A stretch of DNA of 64,000 nucleotides from Lentibacillus cibarius (GTDB taxonomy: Bacteria > Bacillota > Bacilli > Bacillales > Amphibacillaceae). Both the position numbers and the translations under genes were made by a program. The stretch is from assembly GCF_005887555.1 (NCBI RefSeq), contig NZ_VCIA01000001.1, forward strand, positions 2,480,001 to 2,544,000. The letters are read 5' to 3'. The notes beneath the pieces were generated by a model. It was not told the origin of the DNA. It saw only the letters and a program-made list of their open reading frames with translations, and searched no databases. This document shows positions 10,683-23,309 of this stretch, piece after piece (position 1 is the stretch's first letter; the number at the start of each line of letters is the position of its first letter).

Positions 10683-11951
10683 ATGAATCTGTTGGTAGTT
10701 GGAAGTGGCGGTCGGGAACATAGTTTGATCATGAAGCTGCGCGAGAGTGGCCGTGCTGATCAGATTTATGCGGCACCGGGAAATGGTGGTATTAGTAATT
10801 TTGCCACCTGCGTAAACATAAATGAAATGGACATGGAGCGGCTGGTGGAATTTGCTAGAGAGAAGGAAATTGACTTGACGATTGTCGGACCGGAAGCCCC
10901 GTTGCTTGCCGGAATCGCTGACAGATTTCATGAAGCAGGCCTTGCTATCTTTGCACCATCGCAGAAAGCTGCTTTGCTTGAGGGAAGCAAGCGCTATGCG
11001 AAAGACTTCATGCAGAAATATGATATTCCAACAGCCGATTATGCGAGTTTTACCAAAGCAACTGATGCAAAAGCCTATATAAACAAAATAGGTGCACCGG
11101 TCGTTGTGAAGGCTGATGGACTCGCTGCAGGCAAGGGTGTCGTTGTTGCCAACACAATTGAAGAAGCAGTCACCGCGGTGGATGAACTGACTGACGATGA
11201 GGAGGGTTCTCCGGGGATTGTGGTTGAGGAATGTCTCGTCGGAAGTGAACTCTCCTTGATGGCATTCGTCCATGACGGCAATGTTTTCCCGATGTTGCCG
11301 GCACGGGATTACAAACGAGCCTATGACGATGACGAGGGGCCAAACACCGGTGGGATGGGCGCATATGCTCCTGTGGCTGACGTCTCATCGGAAACATTAG
11401 AGAAAGTAAAGGAAAACATTTTGCAAGTGACAGCCGATGGAATCAAACAAGAAGGGCACCCGTTTACCGGCATACTGTATGCTGGGTTAATGATGACAGC
11501 AGATGGTCCGAAAGTCATTGAATTCAATGCTCGATTCGGTGACCCGGAAACACAGGTTGTTTTACCGCTGTTGCAAAATGATCTCTTGCAGGTGTTTCTC
11601 GATGTGCTGGATGGCAAGGATCCTGAACTAGAGTGGGAAGCAAAAAGCTGTGCCGGTGTGGTCCTGGCATCAGCTGGTTATCCGGGACCATATGAAAAAG
11701 GTGCACCGTTGCCGGAGTTGACAACGGACGAAAATTCATTTGTAGTGCACGCCGGAACCAGGGAAACGGCTGACGGAACCGTATCTGACGGCGGAAGGGT
11801 TCTTCTAGCCGGTGCAAAAGGGGATACCTTATCCGAAGCAATCCAGAGTGCTTACGATTGGCTGGATCAACACATCGATTCAGATGCCTTCTTTTACCGA
11901 AAAGATATAGCCCGGCCCACGATACCGTCGAAACTCACCACAAACAACTAG
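10683..11951 (+). CDS. purD: PurD, phosphoribosylamine-glycine ligase
   Basis: GAR synthetase, an ATP-grasp enzyme joining glycine to phosphoribosylamine. It has 422 residues, the family length. The N-terminal MNLLVVGSGGREHSLIMKL, the GARS signature EFNARFGDPETQVVLPLL and the ATP-grasp segment APVVVKADGLAAGKGV are all present. The start follows GGAAGGTGTGTTTTGA. It is the last gene of the pur operon, 97 bases after purH, and a strong terminator follows at 11989. Confidence 0.97.
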   Translation: MNLLVVGSGGREHSLIMKLRESGRADQIYAAPGNGGISNFATCVNINEMDMERLVEFAREKEIDLTIVGPEAPLLAGIADRFHEAGLAIFAPSQKAALLEGSKRYAKDFMQKYDIPTADYASFTKATDAKAYINKIGAPVVVKADGLAAGKGVVVANTIEEAVTAVDELTDDEEGSPGIVVEECLVGSELSLMAFVHDGNVFPMLPARDYKRAYDDDEGPNTGGMGAYAPVADVSSETLEKVKENILQVTADGIKQEGHPFTGILYAGLMMTADGPKVIEFNARFGDPETQVVLPLLQNDLLQVFLDVLDGKDPELEWEAKSCAGVVLASAGYPGPYEKGAPLPELTTDENSFVVHAGTRETADGTVSDGGRVLLAGAKGDTLSEAIQSAYDWLDQHIDSDAFFYRKDIARPTIPSKLTTNN

Positions 11952-11988
11952 TATGAACTAGCTATAAGCAACTACAATTGTCACAACA

Positions 11989-12031
11989 ACAGCCCACCCT
12001 TTCATTTCGAGGAGGGGCGGGCTGTATTTTT
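11989..12031 (+). terminator. Intrinsic terminator of the pur operon
   Basis: ACAGCCCACCC pairs with GGGCGGGCTGT around a short loop, followed by ATTTTTAG. It lies 38 bases after purD and 40 bases before the end of the convergent reductase gene, so it may serve both directions. Confidence 0.85.
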
Positions 12032-12071
12032 AGCTATGAGAGTTTTAAAGAAACCCCTGCTAATGGAAGTT

Positions 12072-13121
12072 TCATTTAATCATTTGCTCAATAATTTGTT
12101 TGTTGCGTTCCTCGAAAGCTTCGTTATGGGAGGAAACCATTGCTGTTTTAGCAGCGTCAGGTTCAATAAATTGTTTAGCCTGGTTAACTGCATTGGCCGC
12201 ATCCTGAAAGGCACCGGCAATTAAGTTCAGTTTTCCTTCATGCATGAGGATGTCACCGGCAGCGTACAGTCCGTCCAGTGAAGATTCGCTTTTGGCGTTG
12301 CCGGAGACGAAATAGTCGTCTTCCATGGCAATATCAATATTACTATTATCAAGCAACGATGTATCGCGCTCATAGCCATGATTGACAATCACTGCATCCA
12401 CCGGAAGATGATTGACCACTCCCGTCTGTTTATTCGTCAGCTCAACCTGTTCAATGGATTCGCCGTCGCTACTTGCAACAAGGTCGGTTATCGATGTGTG
12501 GAAGAAACAGACGACAGAGCCGTTCCTTAATTGGGTCGCCTGTGATTCGTGACAATCGAAATTATTTTTTCGGCAAGTGATGAAAACACGCTTGGCTATA
12601 GGCTCCAGCTCATTGGCCCAGTCGGTCGCCGAGCTGCCACCACCGGAGATAATCACAGTTTTATCCTTAAACTGTTGCAGTGACTCCACGGAATAGTACA
12701 GATTGGCATCCTCAAATTTTTCCGCGCCGCTGATTGCTAGTTTTTTAGGATTCAATATTCCGCTGCCGACTGCAATGATAACAGTTCGTGAATAATGTAC
12801 ATGACCTGAGGCGGCATGTAACTCATAAATGCCCTGTTCTGTACGGGTGATTGAATCAACTTTTTCATTGAGCACAACCTCAGGGTCGAACGTCAATCCT
12901 TGCTCAATCATCTGCTCTGTAAATTTTGCCCCAGTCAGTGGTGGCAATCCGCCAACATCCCAAACCATTTTTTGGGGATAAACGTGTACTTTACCACCTA
13001 AGTATGGTTGATATTCGATGACCTTTGTTTTTAATTCCCTGAGTCCGCTGTAAAATGCCGAAAACAAGCCGGCTGGACCGCCGCCAATAATGGTAACATC
13101 AAACAATTCATTATTAGTCAA
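12072..13121 (-). CDS. Ferredoxin-NADP+ reductase, type 2 (YumC/YcgT family)
   Basis: A 349-residue flavoprotein of the thioredoxin-reductase-like ferredoxin/flavodoxin-NADP+ reductase family. It has an N-terminal FAD motif (IIGGGPAGLFSAFYSG, residues 10-25), a central NADPH motif (SGGGSSATDWANEL) and a C-terminal FAD motif (GLYAAGDILMHEGK). The redox CxxC of thioredoxin reductase is absent, which separates the two families. A Fur-type box lies upstream over its probable promoter (13151), so it is probably induced by iron limitation; the B. subtilis paralogue ycgT is, to my knowledge, Fur-controlled. It may deliver electrons for iron release or heme/siderophore reduction. GGAGTGAACGGC precedes the ATG. 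Confidence 0.9.
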   Translation of the reverse strand: MTNNELFDVTIIGGGPAGLFSAFYSGLRELKTKVIEYQPYLGGKVHVYPQKMVWDVGGLPPLTGAKFTEQMIEQGLTFDPEVVLNEKVDSITRTEQGIYELHAASGHVHYSRTVIIAVGSGILNPKKLAISGAEKFEDANLYYSVESLQQFKDKTVIISGGGSSATDWANELEPIAKRVFITCRKNNFDCHESQATQLRNGSVVCFFHTSITDLVASSDGESIEQVELTNKQTGVVNHLPVDAVIVNHGYERDTSLLDNSNIDIAMEDDYFVSGNAKSESSLDGLYAAGDILMHEGKLNLIAGAFQDAANAVNQAKQFIEPDAAKTAMVSSHNEAFEERNKQIIEQMIK

Positions 13122-13150
13122 TGCCGTTCACTCCTCAGACCATGTGTAAC

Positions 13151-13165
13151 TGATTATCATTCTCA
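13151..13165 (-). promoter_or_regulatory. Fur box upstream of the ferredoxin-NADP reductase
   Basis: TGATTATCATTCTCA matches the 7-1-7 Fur consensus TGATAATNATTATCA at 13 of 15 positions. It lies just downstream of a minus-strand -10 element (TATAAT, complement at 13170-13175), a position suited to repression. Confidence 0.8.
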
Positions 13166-13200
13166 TTAAATTATACACGATTGAAGTATAAAAGAAAAGG

Positions 13201-13229
13201 TTGACAGGAAAAAAAGCGGCGTATATAGT
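13201..13229 (+). promoter_or_regulatory. SigA promoter of the siderophore-binding gene remnant
   Basis: TTGACA (13201-13206), 17-base spacer, TATAGT (13224-13229). It is followed by a perfect Fur box at 13245. Confidence 0.75.
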
Positions 13230-13244
13230 TTGATTGTAAGAAAA

Positions 13245-13259
13245 TGATAATCATTATCA
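13245..13259 (+). promoter_or_regulatory. Fur box, perfect 7-1-7 palindrome
   Basis: TGATAATCATTATCA is an exact match to the Bacillus Fur consensus. It is placed about 10 bases after the expected transcription start of the promoter at 13201, and 99 bases before the lipoprotein start. Confidence 0.9.
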
Positions 13260-13357
13260 TTTGCGACGGTGTGGTAACCCCGTAGATTCACTTGATACAT
13301 AACGAATAGGGCTTTTGGGGACGATACCACTGAAAAACCATATTGGGAGTGAACAGG

Positions 13358-14015
13358 ATGAAGAAGTGGCTGTTGTTGATTGGTATTACTTTGCTGACAT
13401 TATTAGCAGCATGCGGTACGGACGACAATCAAGAAAAAACGGATAATGGCTCAGATGACATACAGTAAGGAAGGTACAGCCAATATGTACGATGAATTGA
13501 TGGGTGAATTCAAAACAATTGCGAAAGTAACGGGTAAAGAAAATGAAGCTGAACAGAAACTTGCTGATTTAGACGATTTTTATGATAAGCAAAAACAGCG
13601 CCTGGCTGATGCGGGGATAGAAGATGCAAAGTATTTACTGACAATGGCCTTCTCATCACAAAACTCCCCGATATTACGGCTATATGCAAATAATTCCTAT
13701 CCGGTGCAGGCACTGAATAACATTGGGCTTACCAATGCATATGAAACCGATGAACCTCAAACATATGGGTTTTCAGAAATAGGCGTGGAGCCGCTACAGC
13801 GCTTTCAGGATGAAGACCTTCATTTCTTTTCTATTGTGCAGGAGGATGACAACATCTTTAAAAATCAACTCAAAGGTAATCCGGCGTGGGAGAATTTGAA
13901 TTTTGTTGAAGGTGAGCGGGCGCATTATCTTCCAGGGGATACACCGGTCATTGGAGGTGTATCATCAGCAAAAGCACTCGTGAAACAGATGGTGGATACC
14001 ATGGTAAATGAATAG
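13358..14015 (+). pseudogene. Iron-siderophore/dicitrate-binding lipoprotein (FecB/YfmC-like), internally deleted
   Basis: The 5' part (13358-13468) encodes 36 residues with a lipoprotein signal: MKKWLLLIG, a hydrophobic stretch, lipobox LLAAC and an acidic linker, then a stop. Overlapping it, in another frame from about 13455, comes a C-terminal half of a periplasmic siderophore-binding protein: FKTIAKVTGKENEA, LTMAFSSQNSPILRLYANN, FSIVQEDDNIF, PGDTPVIGGVSSAK. Compared with the usual 300-320 residues, roughly 90-100 residues of the N-terminal lobe are missing and the two parts are out of frame. This looks like a real internal deletion rather than a read error. The promoter and Fur box are intact. 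No permease or ATPase gene is adjacent. Confidence 0.85.
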
Positions 14016-14034
14016 TCATTGTGGGGCTGTTGGA

Positions 14035-14076
14035 AATAGCAGCGGAATCAATCAATCGATTCTGCTGCTATTTTTT
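14035..14076 (+). terminator. Intrinsic terminator after the siderophore-binding remnant
   Basis: AATAGCAGCGGAATC pairs with GATTCTGCTGCTATT, with one unpaired G opposite the T in TCTG, followed by six T. The 52-bp repeat array starts four bases later. Confidence 0.9.
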
Positions 14077-14080
14077 ATGC

Positions 14081-14615
14081 TGAGTGCCCGATTGCGGCCG
14101 TTGCACCTTCGTTAGGTCACTCATCGTCCTTATGAGTGCCCGATTGCGGCCGTTGCACCTTCGTTAGGTCACTCATCGTCCTTATGAGTGCCCGATTGCG
14201 GCCATGGCACCTTCGTTAGGTCGCTCATCGTCCTTATGAGTGCCCGATTGCGGCCGTTGCACCTTCATTCGGTCGCTCATCGTCCCTATGAGTGCCCGAT
14301 TGCGGCCGTTGCACCTTCGTTAGGTCGCTCATCGTCCTTATGAGTGCCCGATCGCGGCCGTTGCACCTTCATTCGGTCGCTCATCGTCCTTATGAGTGCC
14401 CGATTGCGGCGTTGCACCTTCAATCGGTCACTCATCGTTCTTATGAGTGCCCGATTGCGGCCGTTGCACCTTCGTTAGGTCGCTCATCGTCCTTATGAGT
14501 GCCCGATTGCGGCCGTGTCACCTTCGTTAGGTCGCTCATCGTCCTTATGAGTGCCCGATTGCGGCCGTTGCACCTTCATTCGGTCGCTCATCGTCCCTAT
14601 GAGTGCCCGATTGCG
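14081..14615. repeat. 52-bp tandem repeat array, ten units plus a partial
   Basis: Unit starts are 14081, 14133, 14185, 14237, 14289, 14341, 14393, 14444, 14496 and 14548, with a partial unit from 14600. The period is 52 bp except one 51-bp unit. Each begins TGAGTGCCCGATTGCGGCCG and contains GGTCACTCAT or GGTCGCTCAT, giving an imperfect inverted repeat within each unit. Units are nearly identical, so there are no unique spacers and this is not CRISPR. The period is not a multiple of three and no gene is present. Related arrays with the same period are at 26534 and 40308. The rest of the gap (14616-14756) is AT-rich leader for yerA. Confidence 0.95.
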
Positions 14616-14756
14616 CTTGAATAACAAAAAACACTGCACAGCCACTAAGACACAAAATTGTCACAAAAGATTCACTTTCATTTTTGAAAACGCTACAGTA
14701 TAAAATTGAAATATATGTTAAGATAGATAAAATCACATTTTGGAGCGTTGATTTGT

Positions 14757-16499
14757 ATGTTAGAGAATAGATTTCAGTGGAGAAACCGTGAGTTGAGAGA
14801 GCATACATCGGTTATTGATGGGAAAGTTTCCCCGACAATCGTTTTAAAGAATGGAACGTATTTAAATACCTATACAAAACAATGGCAAAAGACGAACATC
14901 TGGATTATGCGTGACCGGATTGTGTACGTAGGTGACGAACTTCCGGAACAGTGTGCGTATGCAGAGGTTGTTGACTGTGACGGGAAATACCTTGTTCCCG
15001 GCTATATTGAGCCGCACGCACATCCTTTTCAATTATATAATCCTGAGGCGTTTGCCATGCACGGTGCGAGTTATGGCACGACGGCATATATTAATGACAA
15101 TTTAATATGGAATTTTTTACTTAATAAAAAGAAAGCGTTTTCCTTACTAGGTGCACTCGAGCGTTTGCCTGTTTCCATGTATTGGTGGGCTAGGTTTGAT
15201 TCACAGACGGCATTAAAAGATGAGGAAGAACTATTCAGTACCGACAATGTGCTTTCATGGTTAGAGCAACCATCTGTTATTCAAGGCGGGGAACTGACAT
15301 CATGGCCAAGTTTGCTTGATGGTGATGACCGGCTTCTGTATTGGATTCAGGAAGCAAAGCGTCTTGGCATGCCTGTGGAAGGTCATCTCCCGGGTGCGTC
15401 TGAGCACACATTGACGAAGATGAAACTGTTAGGTGTTTCGGCGGATCATGAAGCGATAACCGGACAAGAGGTTATGCAGCGTTTACAGCTTGGGTATCAA
15501 GTAGGACTGCGTTATTCCTCTATCCGTCCTGATTTGCCTGTATTGATTGAGGAATTGCTTGCGGAAGGTTTGCAGTCATTTGACCATTTAATGATGACGA
15601 CGGATGGATCAACGCCCGGATTCTATGAAAATGGTATTATGAATGTTTGTGTTGAAATTGCTATTGAAAAAGGTATCCCGTTAGCAGATGCATACCGGAT
15701 GGCCTCGCATAATGCGGCAAATTATTACGGGCTTATCGAGGAACTTGGCTGTATAGCACCCGGTCGGCTGGCTAATATTAATATATTGCAACATAAAGCG
15801 GATCCGCATCCGATAAGTGTTCTCTCTAAGGGAAAATGGATTGGAAAAAGTGATGCAGAAAAACAACCATCTCAAAAAGTTGATTGGGCTAGCCATGATA
15901 TTCGGCCTATTGCATTCACATGGGATTTAACAATGGAAGATATGCAGTTTTCTGTTCCGCTTGGCTTGTATCTCAAAAACGATGTGATTATTAAGGCTTA
16001 TGCAATCAACACGGACGTAACCGTTGATATCATTCCGTCTAATACGGATGATGCCTTTTTAATGCTGATGGACCGGAATGGACAGTGGCGTGTCAATACT
16101 GCCATTAAAGGGTTTACCAATCGATTGGGCGCCTTGGTAAGTTCGTATTCGACAACTGGTGACATTGTCTTTATTGGAAAAAGTAAACAGGATATGCTAC
16201 TTGCGTGGAAACGAATGAAAGAACTTGGCGGGGGCATTGTTATCGCTCATGATGGAGAGATTTTGTTCGAGTTGCCTTTAACATTGTCCGGAAGTATGTT
16301 TGCAGGAAGCATAACCGATTTGATGGAGAAAGAAAAAGATTTAAAACAACTGCTGAAGGATTTCGGTTATCCGTTTCGTGATCCTATTTATACGATTTTA
16401 TTCCTATCCTCAACGCATTTGCCGTACATTCGTGTTACCCAGCAGGGCATCATTGATGTGAAGAAACGTGAAGTCCTCTTTCCAGCGATCATGCGATGA
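14757..16499 (+). CDS. yerA: YerA-type adenine deaminase family amidohydrolase
   Basis: Metal-dependent hydrolase related to adenine deaminase (adenine to hypoxanthine and ammonia). It has 580 residues from the ATG at 14757; the in-frame TTG at 14748 is only two bases from the GGAG and is less likely. The metal motif EPHAHP is near residue 85, followed by HGASYGTTAYINDN, EGHLPGASEHTLT, SADHEAITGQE and the late-barrel MMTTDGSTPGFY; the C-terminal AdeC-type domain carries GGGIVIAHDGEILFELPL. The position next to yerB-yerC and downstream of pur matches B. subtilis. True substrate is inferred from the family. Confidence 0.88.
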   Translation: MLENRFQWRNRELREHTSVIDGKVSPTIVLKNGTYLNTYTKQWQKTNIWIMRDRIVYVGDELPEQCAYAEVVDCDGKYLVPGYIEPHAHPFQLYNPEAFAMHGASYGTTAYINDNLIWNFLLNKKKAFSLLGALERLPVSMYWWARFDSQTALKDEEELFSTDNVLSWLEQPSVIQGGELTSWPSLLDGDDRLLYWIQEAKRLGMPVEGHLPGASEHTLTKMKLLGVSADHEAITGQEVMQRLQLGYQVGLRYSSIRPDLPVLIEELLAEGLQSFDHLMMTTDGSTPGFYENGIMNVCVEIAIEKGIPLADAYRMASHNAANYYGLIEELGCIAPGRLANINILQHKADPHPISVLSKGKWIGKSDAEKQPSQKVDWASHDIRPIAFTWDLTMEDMQFSVPLGLYLKNDVIIKAYAINTDVTVDIIPSNTDDAFLMLMDRNGQWRVNTAIKGFTNRLGALVSSYSTTGDIVFIGKSKQDMLLAWKRMKELGGGIVIAHDGEILFELPLTLSGSMFAGSITDLMEKEKDLKQLLKDFGYPFRDPIYTILFLSSTHLPYIRVTQQGIIDVKKREVLFPAIMR

Positions 16500-16501
16500 C
16501 G

Positions 16502-16507
16502 TATAAT
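16502..16507 (+). promoter_or_regulatory. Possible -10 element before yerB
   Basis: TATAAT with a weak TTTCCA 17 bases upstream (16479-16484), directly after the yerA stop. It could give yerB its own promoter. Confidence 0.4.
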
Positions 16508-16558
16508 GAAAGCTAAGGAATATATGACATCGAAGAACGCACAGATTTCTATTAAACT

Positions 16559-16595
16559 GGTTAACTGTACCTTGGCAAAATGGGAACAGTTAACC
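16559..16595 (+). other. Long perfect hairpin in the yerA-yerB gap
   Basis: GGTTAACTGT and ACAGTTAACC form a perfect 10-bp stem with a 17-base loop. No T-run follows, so it is not a standard terminator. It lies 29 bases before the yerB start, close enough to affect translation or RNA stability. Confidence 0.7.
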
Positions 16596-16624
16596 GGGTC
16601 ATTGATGATCAAAGGGGTGGAATT

Positions 16625-17686
16625 TTGAAGAAGTTATTTTTCTTCCTTATGTTGGCCATGCTGCTATTGGTTGCTGCATGCTCCGACAAAGAGGGGAAAA
16701 CAGCAGAGGACAATGAAACAAAAGCAAATGAAACGGATGAGAAAGAACAGGCCAAGGCGTCACCTAAAAAGGCTCATACGTTTCCGCTAACAGGAGTGAA
16801 AACAGAAAATCCAGCAGAAGACAGGATTGTCGGTGTGATGGTCAATAATCACCGCAAGGCACGACCGCAAACAGGACTTTCTAAGGCGGATATTGTCTTT
16901 GAGATTCTCGCGGAAGGTCAGATTACCCGTTTTCTAGCCTTGTTTCAGAGTGAAAAACCTGACGTTGTAGGCCCGGTGCGCAGTGCAAGGGAATACTATT
17001 TCGAATTGGCAAGCGGTTATGGAGCTTTGTACGTTTATCACGGAGCAGCTAATTTTGTCAATGACATGATCAAAAGTAGGCAAATAGAACATCTGGACGG
17101 CGCTTTGTATGATGATGACGGTCATTTGTTTGAACGGGGGTCATTACGGAGAGCACCACATAATTCGTATCTACAGTTTGGGGCGGTATATGACGTCGCC
17201 CAGAACAAAGGTTACAATATTACCCATTCGTATGAGCCGCTTTCCTTCGCATCAAGGGAAGAAGCGGCAGCTATTAAAGGCGATGCTGCCAACCAAGTTA
17301 AAATTGTGTATTCTAATAGACTGATGAATATTGTAAAATATAAGTATGATAAAAACAGCGAAACATATGCACGATACAGTGACGGAGAACAAACGGTCGA
17401 ACGACATACGAACGAGCCAATCACGATAGACAATATTTTTATTGTAGAAACACCGCATCAAGTGATTGATAATGCGGGCCGGCGGGCAATTGATATAACC
17501 TCAGGTGGGAATGCGTATCTAATTCAGAAAGGGAAGATCCGAAAAGTTCAATGGGAAAACCGTGATGGCCGGATTATTCCTGTCAAAGACGGAGAACCTG
17601 TTAACTTTGTAGCCGGTAAAACATGGATAAATATAATCCCATCTAATCCGGGCTTATCTCAGTCGGTCACAGTAACAAATGAATAG
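16625..17686 (+). CDS. yerB: YerB, DUF3048 lipoprotein
   Basis: A secreted lipoprotein of unknown function. I place the start at TTG 16625 (353 residues): AAAGGGGTGG precedes it with good spacing, and the protein then begins with a clean signal peptide, KKLFFFLMLAMLLLVAAC, lipobox VAAC, followed by an acidic/Lys-rich linker. The ATG at 16580 would put 15 polar residues before the signal. The DUF3048 domain (VMVNNHRKARPQTGLSKAD, VGPVRSAREYYFELA) and the C-terminal YerB domain are visible. It lies between yerA and yerC, as in B. subtilis. Confidence 0.9.
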   Translation: MKKLFFFLMLAMLLLVAACSDKEGKTAEDNETKANETDEKEQAKASPKKAHTFPLTGVKTENPAEDRIVGVMVNNHRKARPQTGLSKADIVFEILAEGQITRFLALFQSEKPDVVGPVRSAREYYFELASGYGALYVYHGAANFVNDMIKSRQIEHLDGALYDDDGHLFERGSLRRAPHNSYLQFGAVYDVAQNKGYNITHSYEPLSFASREEAAAIKGDAANQVKIVYSNRLMNIVKYKYDKNSETYARYSDGEQTVERHTNEPITIDNIFIVETPHQVIDNAGRRAIDITSGGNAYLIQKGKIRKVQWENRDGRIIPVKDGEPVNFVAGKTWINIIPSNPGLSQSVTVTNE

Positions 17687-17704
17687 AAAGCAGGTGGTGT
17701 CACC

Positions 17705-18004
17705 ATGCAAATTGATAAATTGCGCGGAAAACAGCTAGATCAGTTGTTTGACGCCATTCTTTCATTGGAGGATAGCGAGGAATGTTATAAGTTTTTTGAT
17801 GATATTGCAACAATGTCAGAAATAAATGCCTTGGCACAGCGGTTGCAAGTAGCCAAAATGCTGCGGGAAGGCCATACATATAGCGCTATTGAAGAGGAGA
17901 CAAATGCCTCAACGGCAACCATTTCGCGCGTGAGACGCTGTATCAACTATGGCAGTGATGGCTATAAAATTGTGCTGGACCGCATAGAGGACAGGGATGA
18001 ATAA
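17705..18004 (+). CDS. yerC: YerC, TrpR-like DNA-binding protein
   Basis: A 99-residue YerC/YecD family protein with the TrpR-type helix-turn-helix: EINALAQRLQVAKMLREG, then YSAIEEETNASTATISRVRRCI (recognition helix). Start context AGGTGGTGTCACCATG. It lies 18 bases after yerB, so it is probably in one transcript. The DNA target is not known to me. A hairpin (AGTGGGG...CCCCACT) lies downstream near 18019-18039, without a clear T-run. Confidence 0.92.
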   Translation: MQIDKLRGKQLDQLFDAILSLEDSEECYKFFDDIATMSEINALAQRLQVAKMLREGHTYSAIEEETNASTATISRVRRCINYGSDGYKIVLDRIEDRDE

Positions 18005-18341
18005 AGCGAATTTCAATCAGTGGGGTTTTATCCCCCACTCATCCCCTTAGTCTGACCTTCCTGGAATAAACGAGCCACCGTCTCTCCCCTTAAGATAGCC
18101 GCTCTATTTCTAACTTCTACTTATAAACAGCCTCCGTAAATACTCTCACTGCATTACTCCAAACATAAAACAAAAACAAACCAACAAAAATCACTAAATT
18201 CCAAGCGCATTTTTTGATATACTTTAAGAGGTTGTTCACACGTACTTTAAGAATCAATTGAAAAAGAAATCTATTATAGGGGCTGGACTGATGAAATGAA
18301 AAAGCAATTTGTCCGGCAACTAAGCTGATGGAGGATGAACG
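18005..18341. other. Intergenic region yerC-pcrB
   Basis: Holds a G/C hairpin just after yerC (about 18019-18039), a possible 40-residue minus-strand membrane peptide (listed separately) and AT-rich DNA that should carry the pcrB promoter, though I cannot fix one. Nothing else recognised. Confidence 0.6.
18117..18239 (-). CDS. Possible 40-aa single-pass membrane peptide
   Basis: From GTG at 18239 the frame gives VNNLLKYIKKCAWNL, a hydrophobic stretch VIFVGLFLFYVW and a short tail ending TEAVYK. A basic N-terminus followed by one membrane segment is typical of small bacterial membrane proteins. Against it, I see no good ribosome binding site and no neighbour with a related role. Function unknown. 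Confidence 0.3.
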   Translation of the reverse strand: MNNLLKYIKKCAWNLVIFVGLFLFYVWSNAVRVFTEAVYK

Positions 18342-19037
18342 TTGAATTATTCTATAAGCGAATGGAAACACTTATTTAAACTTGATCCTGCCAAGGAAAT
18401 TTCTGATGATGATATTAACGCAATCTGTGAATCAGGGACCGATGCTGTTATCGTAGGGGGCACGGATGGTGTGACACTGGATGGCGTGCTAGATCTCTTG
18501 GCCCGCATCCGCCGGCATACTGTTCCATGTGTTCTTGAAATTGCTAATATGGAATCCATTACGCCTGGTTTTGACTACTACTTCATCCCAATGGTCATGA
18601 ACACGACAGACAAGAAGTGGATGATGGATCTGCAGCACCAGGCAATCAAGGAATATAAGGAACTCATCAACTGGGATGAAATGTTTGTTGAAGGTTATTG
18701 CATTTTAAATGAGGATGCGAAAGCGTTCCAAAAAGCAAAATGTGCGATGCCCGATGCTGAAGATGTGGCAGCTTATGCCCATATGGCGGAGCATGTGTTT
18801 CACTTGCCGATTTTTTATATGGAGTACAGTGGAACATACGGCGATCCGGAACTTGTTAAAAGCGTTAAAAGTGAACTGCATCATACAAAGCTTTTCTATG
18901 GTGGCGGCATTGAAAATAACTTTCAAGTACGGGAAATGAAGGAACATGCTGATGCTATCATTGTCGGAAATCTGATTTATGATAACATCAAACAGGCATT
19001 GAAAACAGTCAAGGCAGTGAATGAACGAACAAAATAA
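18342..19037 (+). CDS. pcrB: PcrB, heptaprenylglyceryl phosphate synthase
   Basis: TIM-barrel prenyltransferase that joins heptaprenyl diphosphate to glycerol-1-phosphate in Bacillus. It has 231 residues. The TTG start follows GGAGGATGAACG with correct spacing. Phosphate-binding motifs are visible: DAVIVGGTDGVTLD (residues about 30-43), YMEYSGTYGDPELV, FYGGGIEN and DAIIVGNLIYDN at the C-terminus. It directly precedes pcrA as in B. subtilis. Confidence 0.95.
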   Translation: MNYSISEWKHLFKLDPAKEISDDDINAICESGTDAVIVGGTDGVTLDGVLDLLARIRRHTVPCVLEIANMESITPGFDYYFIPMVMNTTDKKWMMDLQHQAIKEYKELINWDEMFVEGYCILNEDAKAFQKAKCAMPDAEDVAAYAHMAEHVFHLPIFYMEYSGTYGDPELVKSVKSELHHTKLFYGGGIENNFQVREMKEHADAIIVGNLIYDNIKQALKTVKAVNERTK

Positions 19038-19067
19038 AAATTGCATCTCTTAAAGGTGGTGTCATTG

Positions 19068-23299
<4,232 letters not shown>

Positions 23300-23309
23300 G
23301 AGGTGGAAC

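Noticed and set aside
14292-14498. Open frame through the 52-bp repeats
   Set aside because: The period is not a multiple of three and there is no ribosome binding site; the frame is open only by chance composition.
14081-14615. CRISPR-like array
   Set aside because: Whole 52-bp units repeat with no unique spacers, and no cas genes are near. It is a plain tandem repeat.
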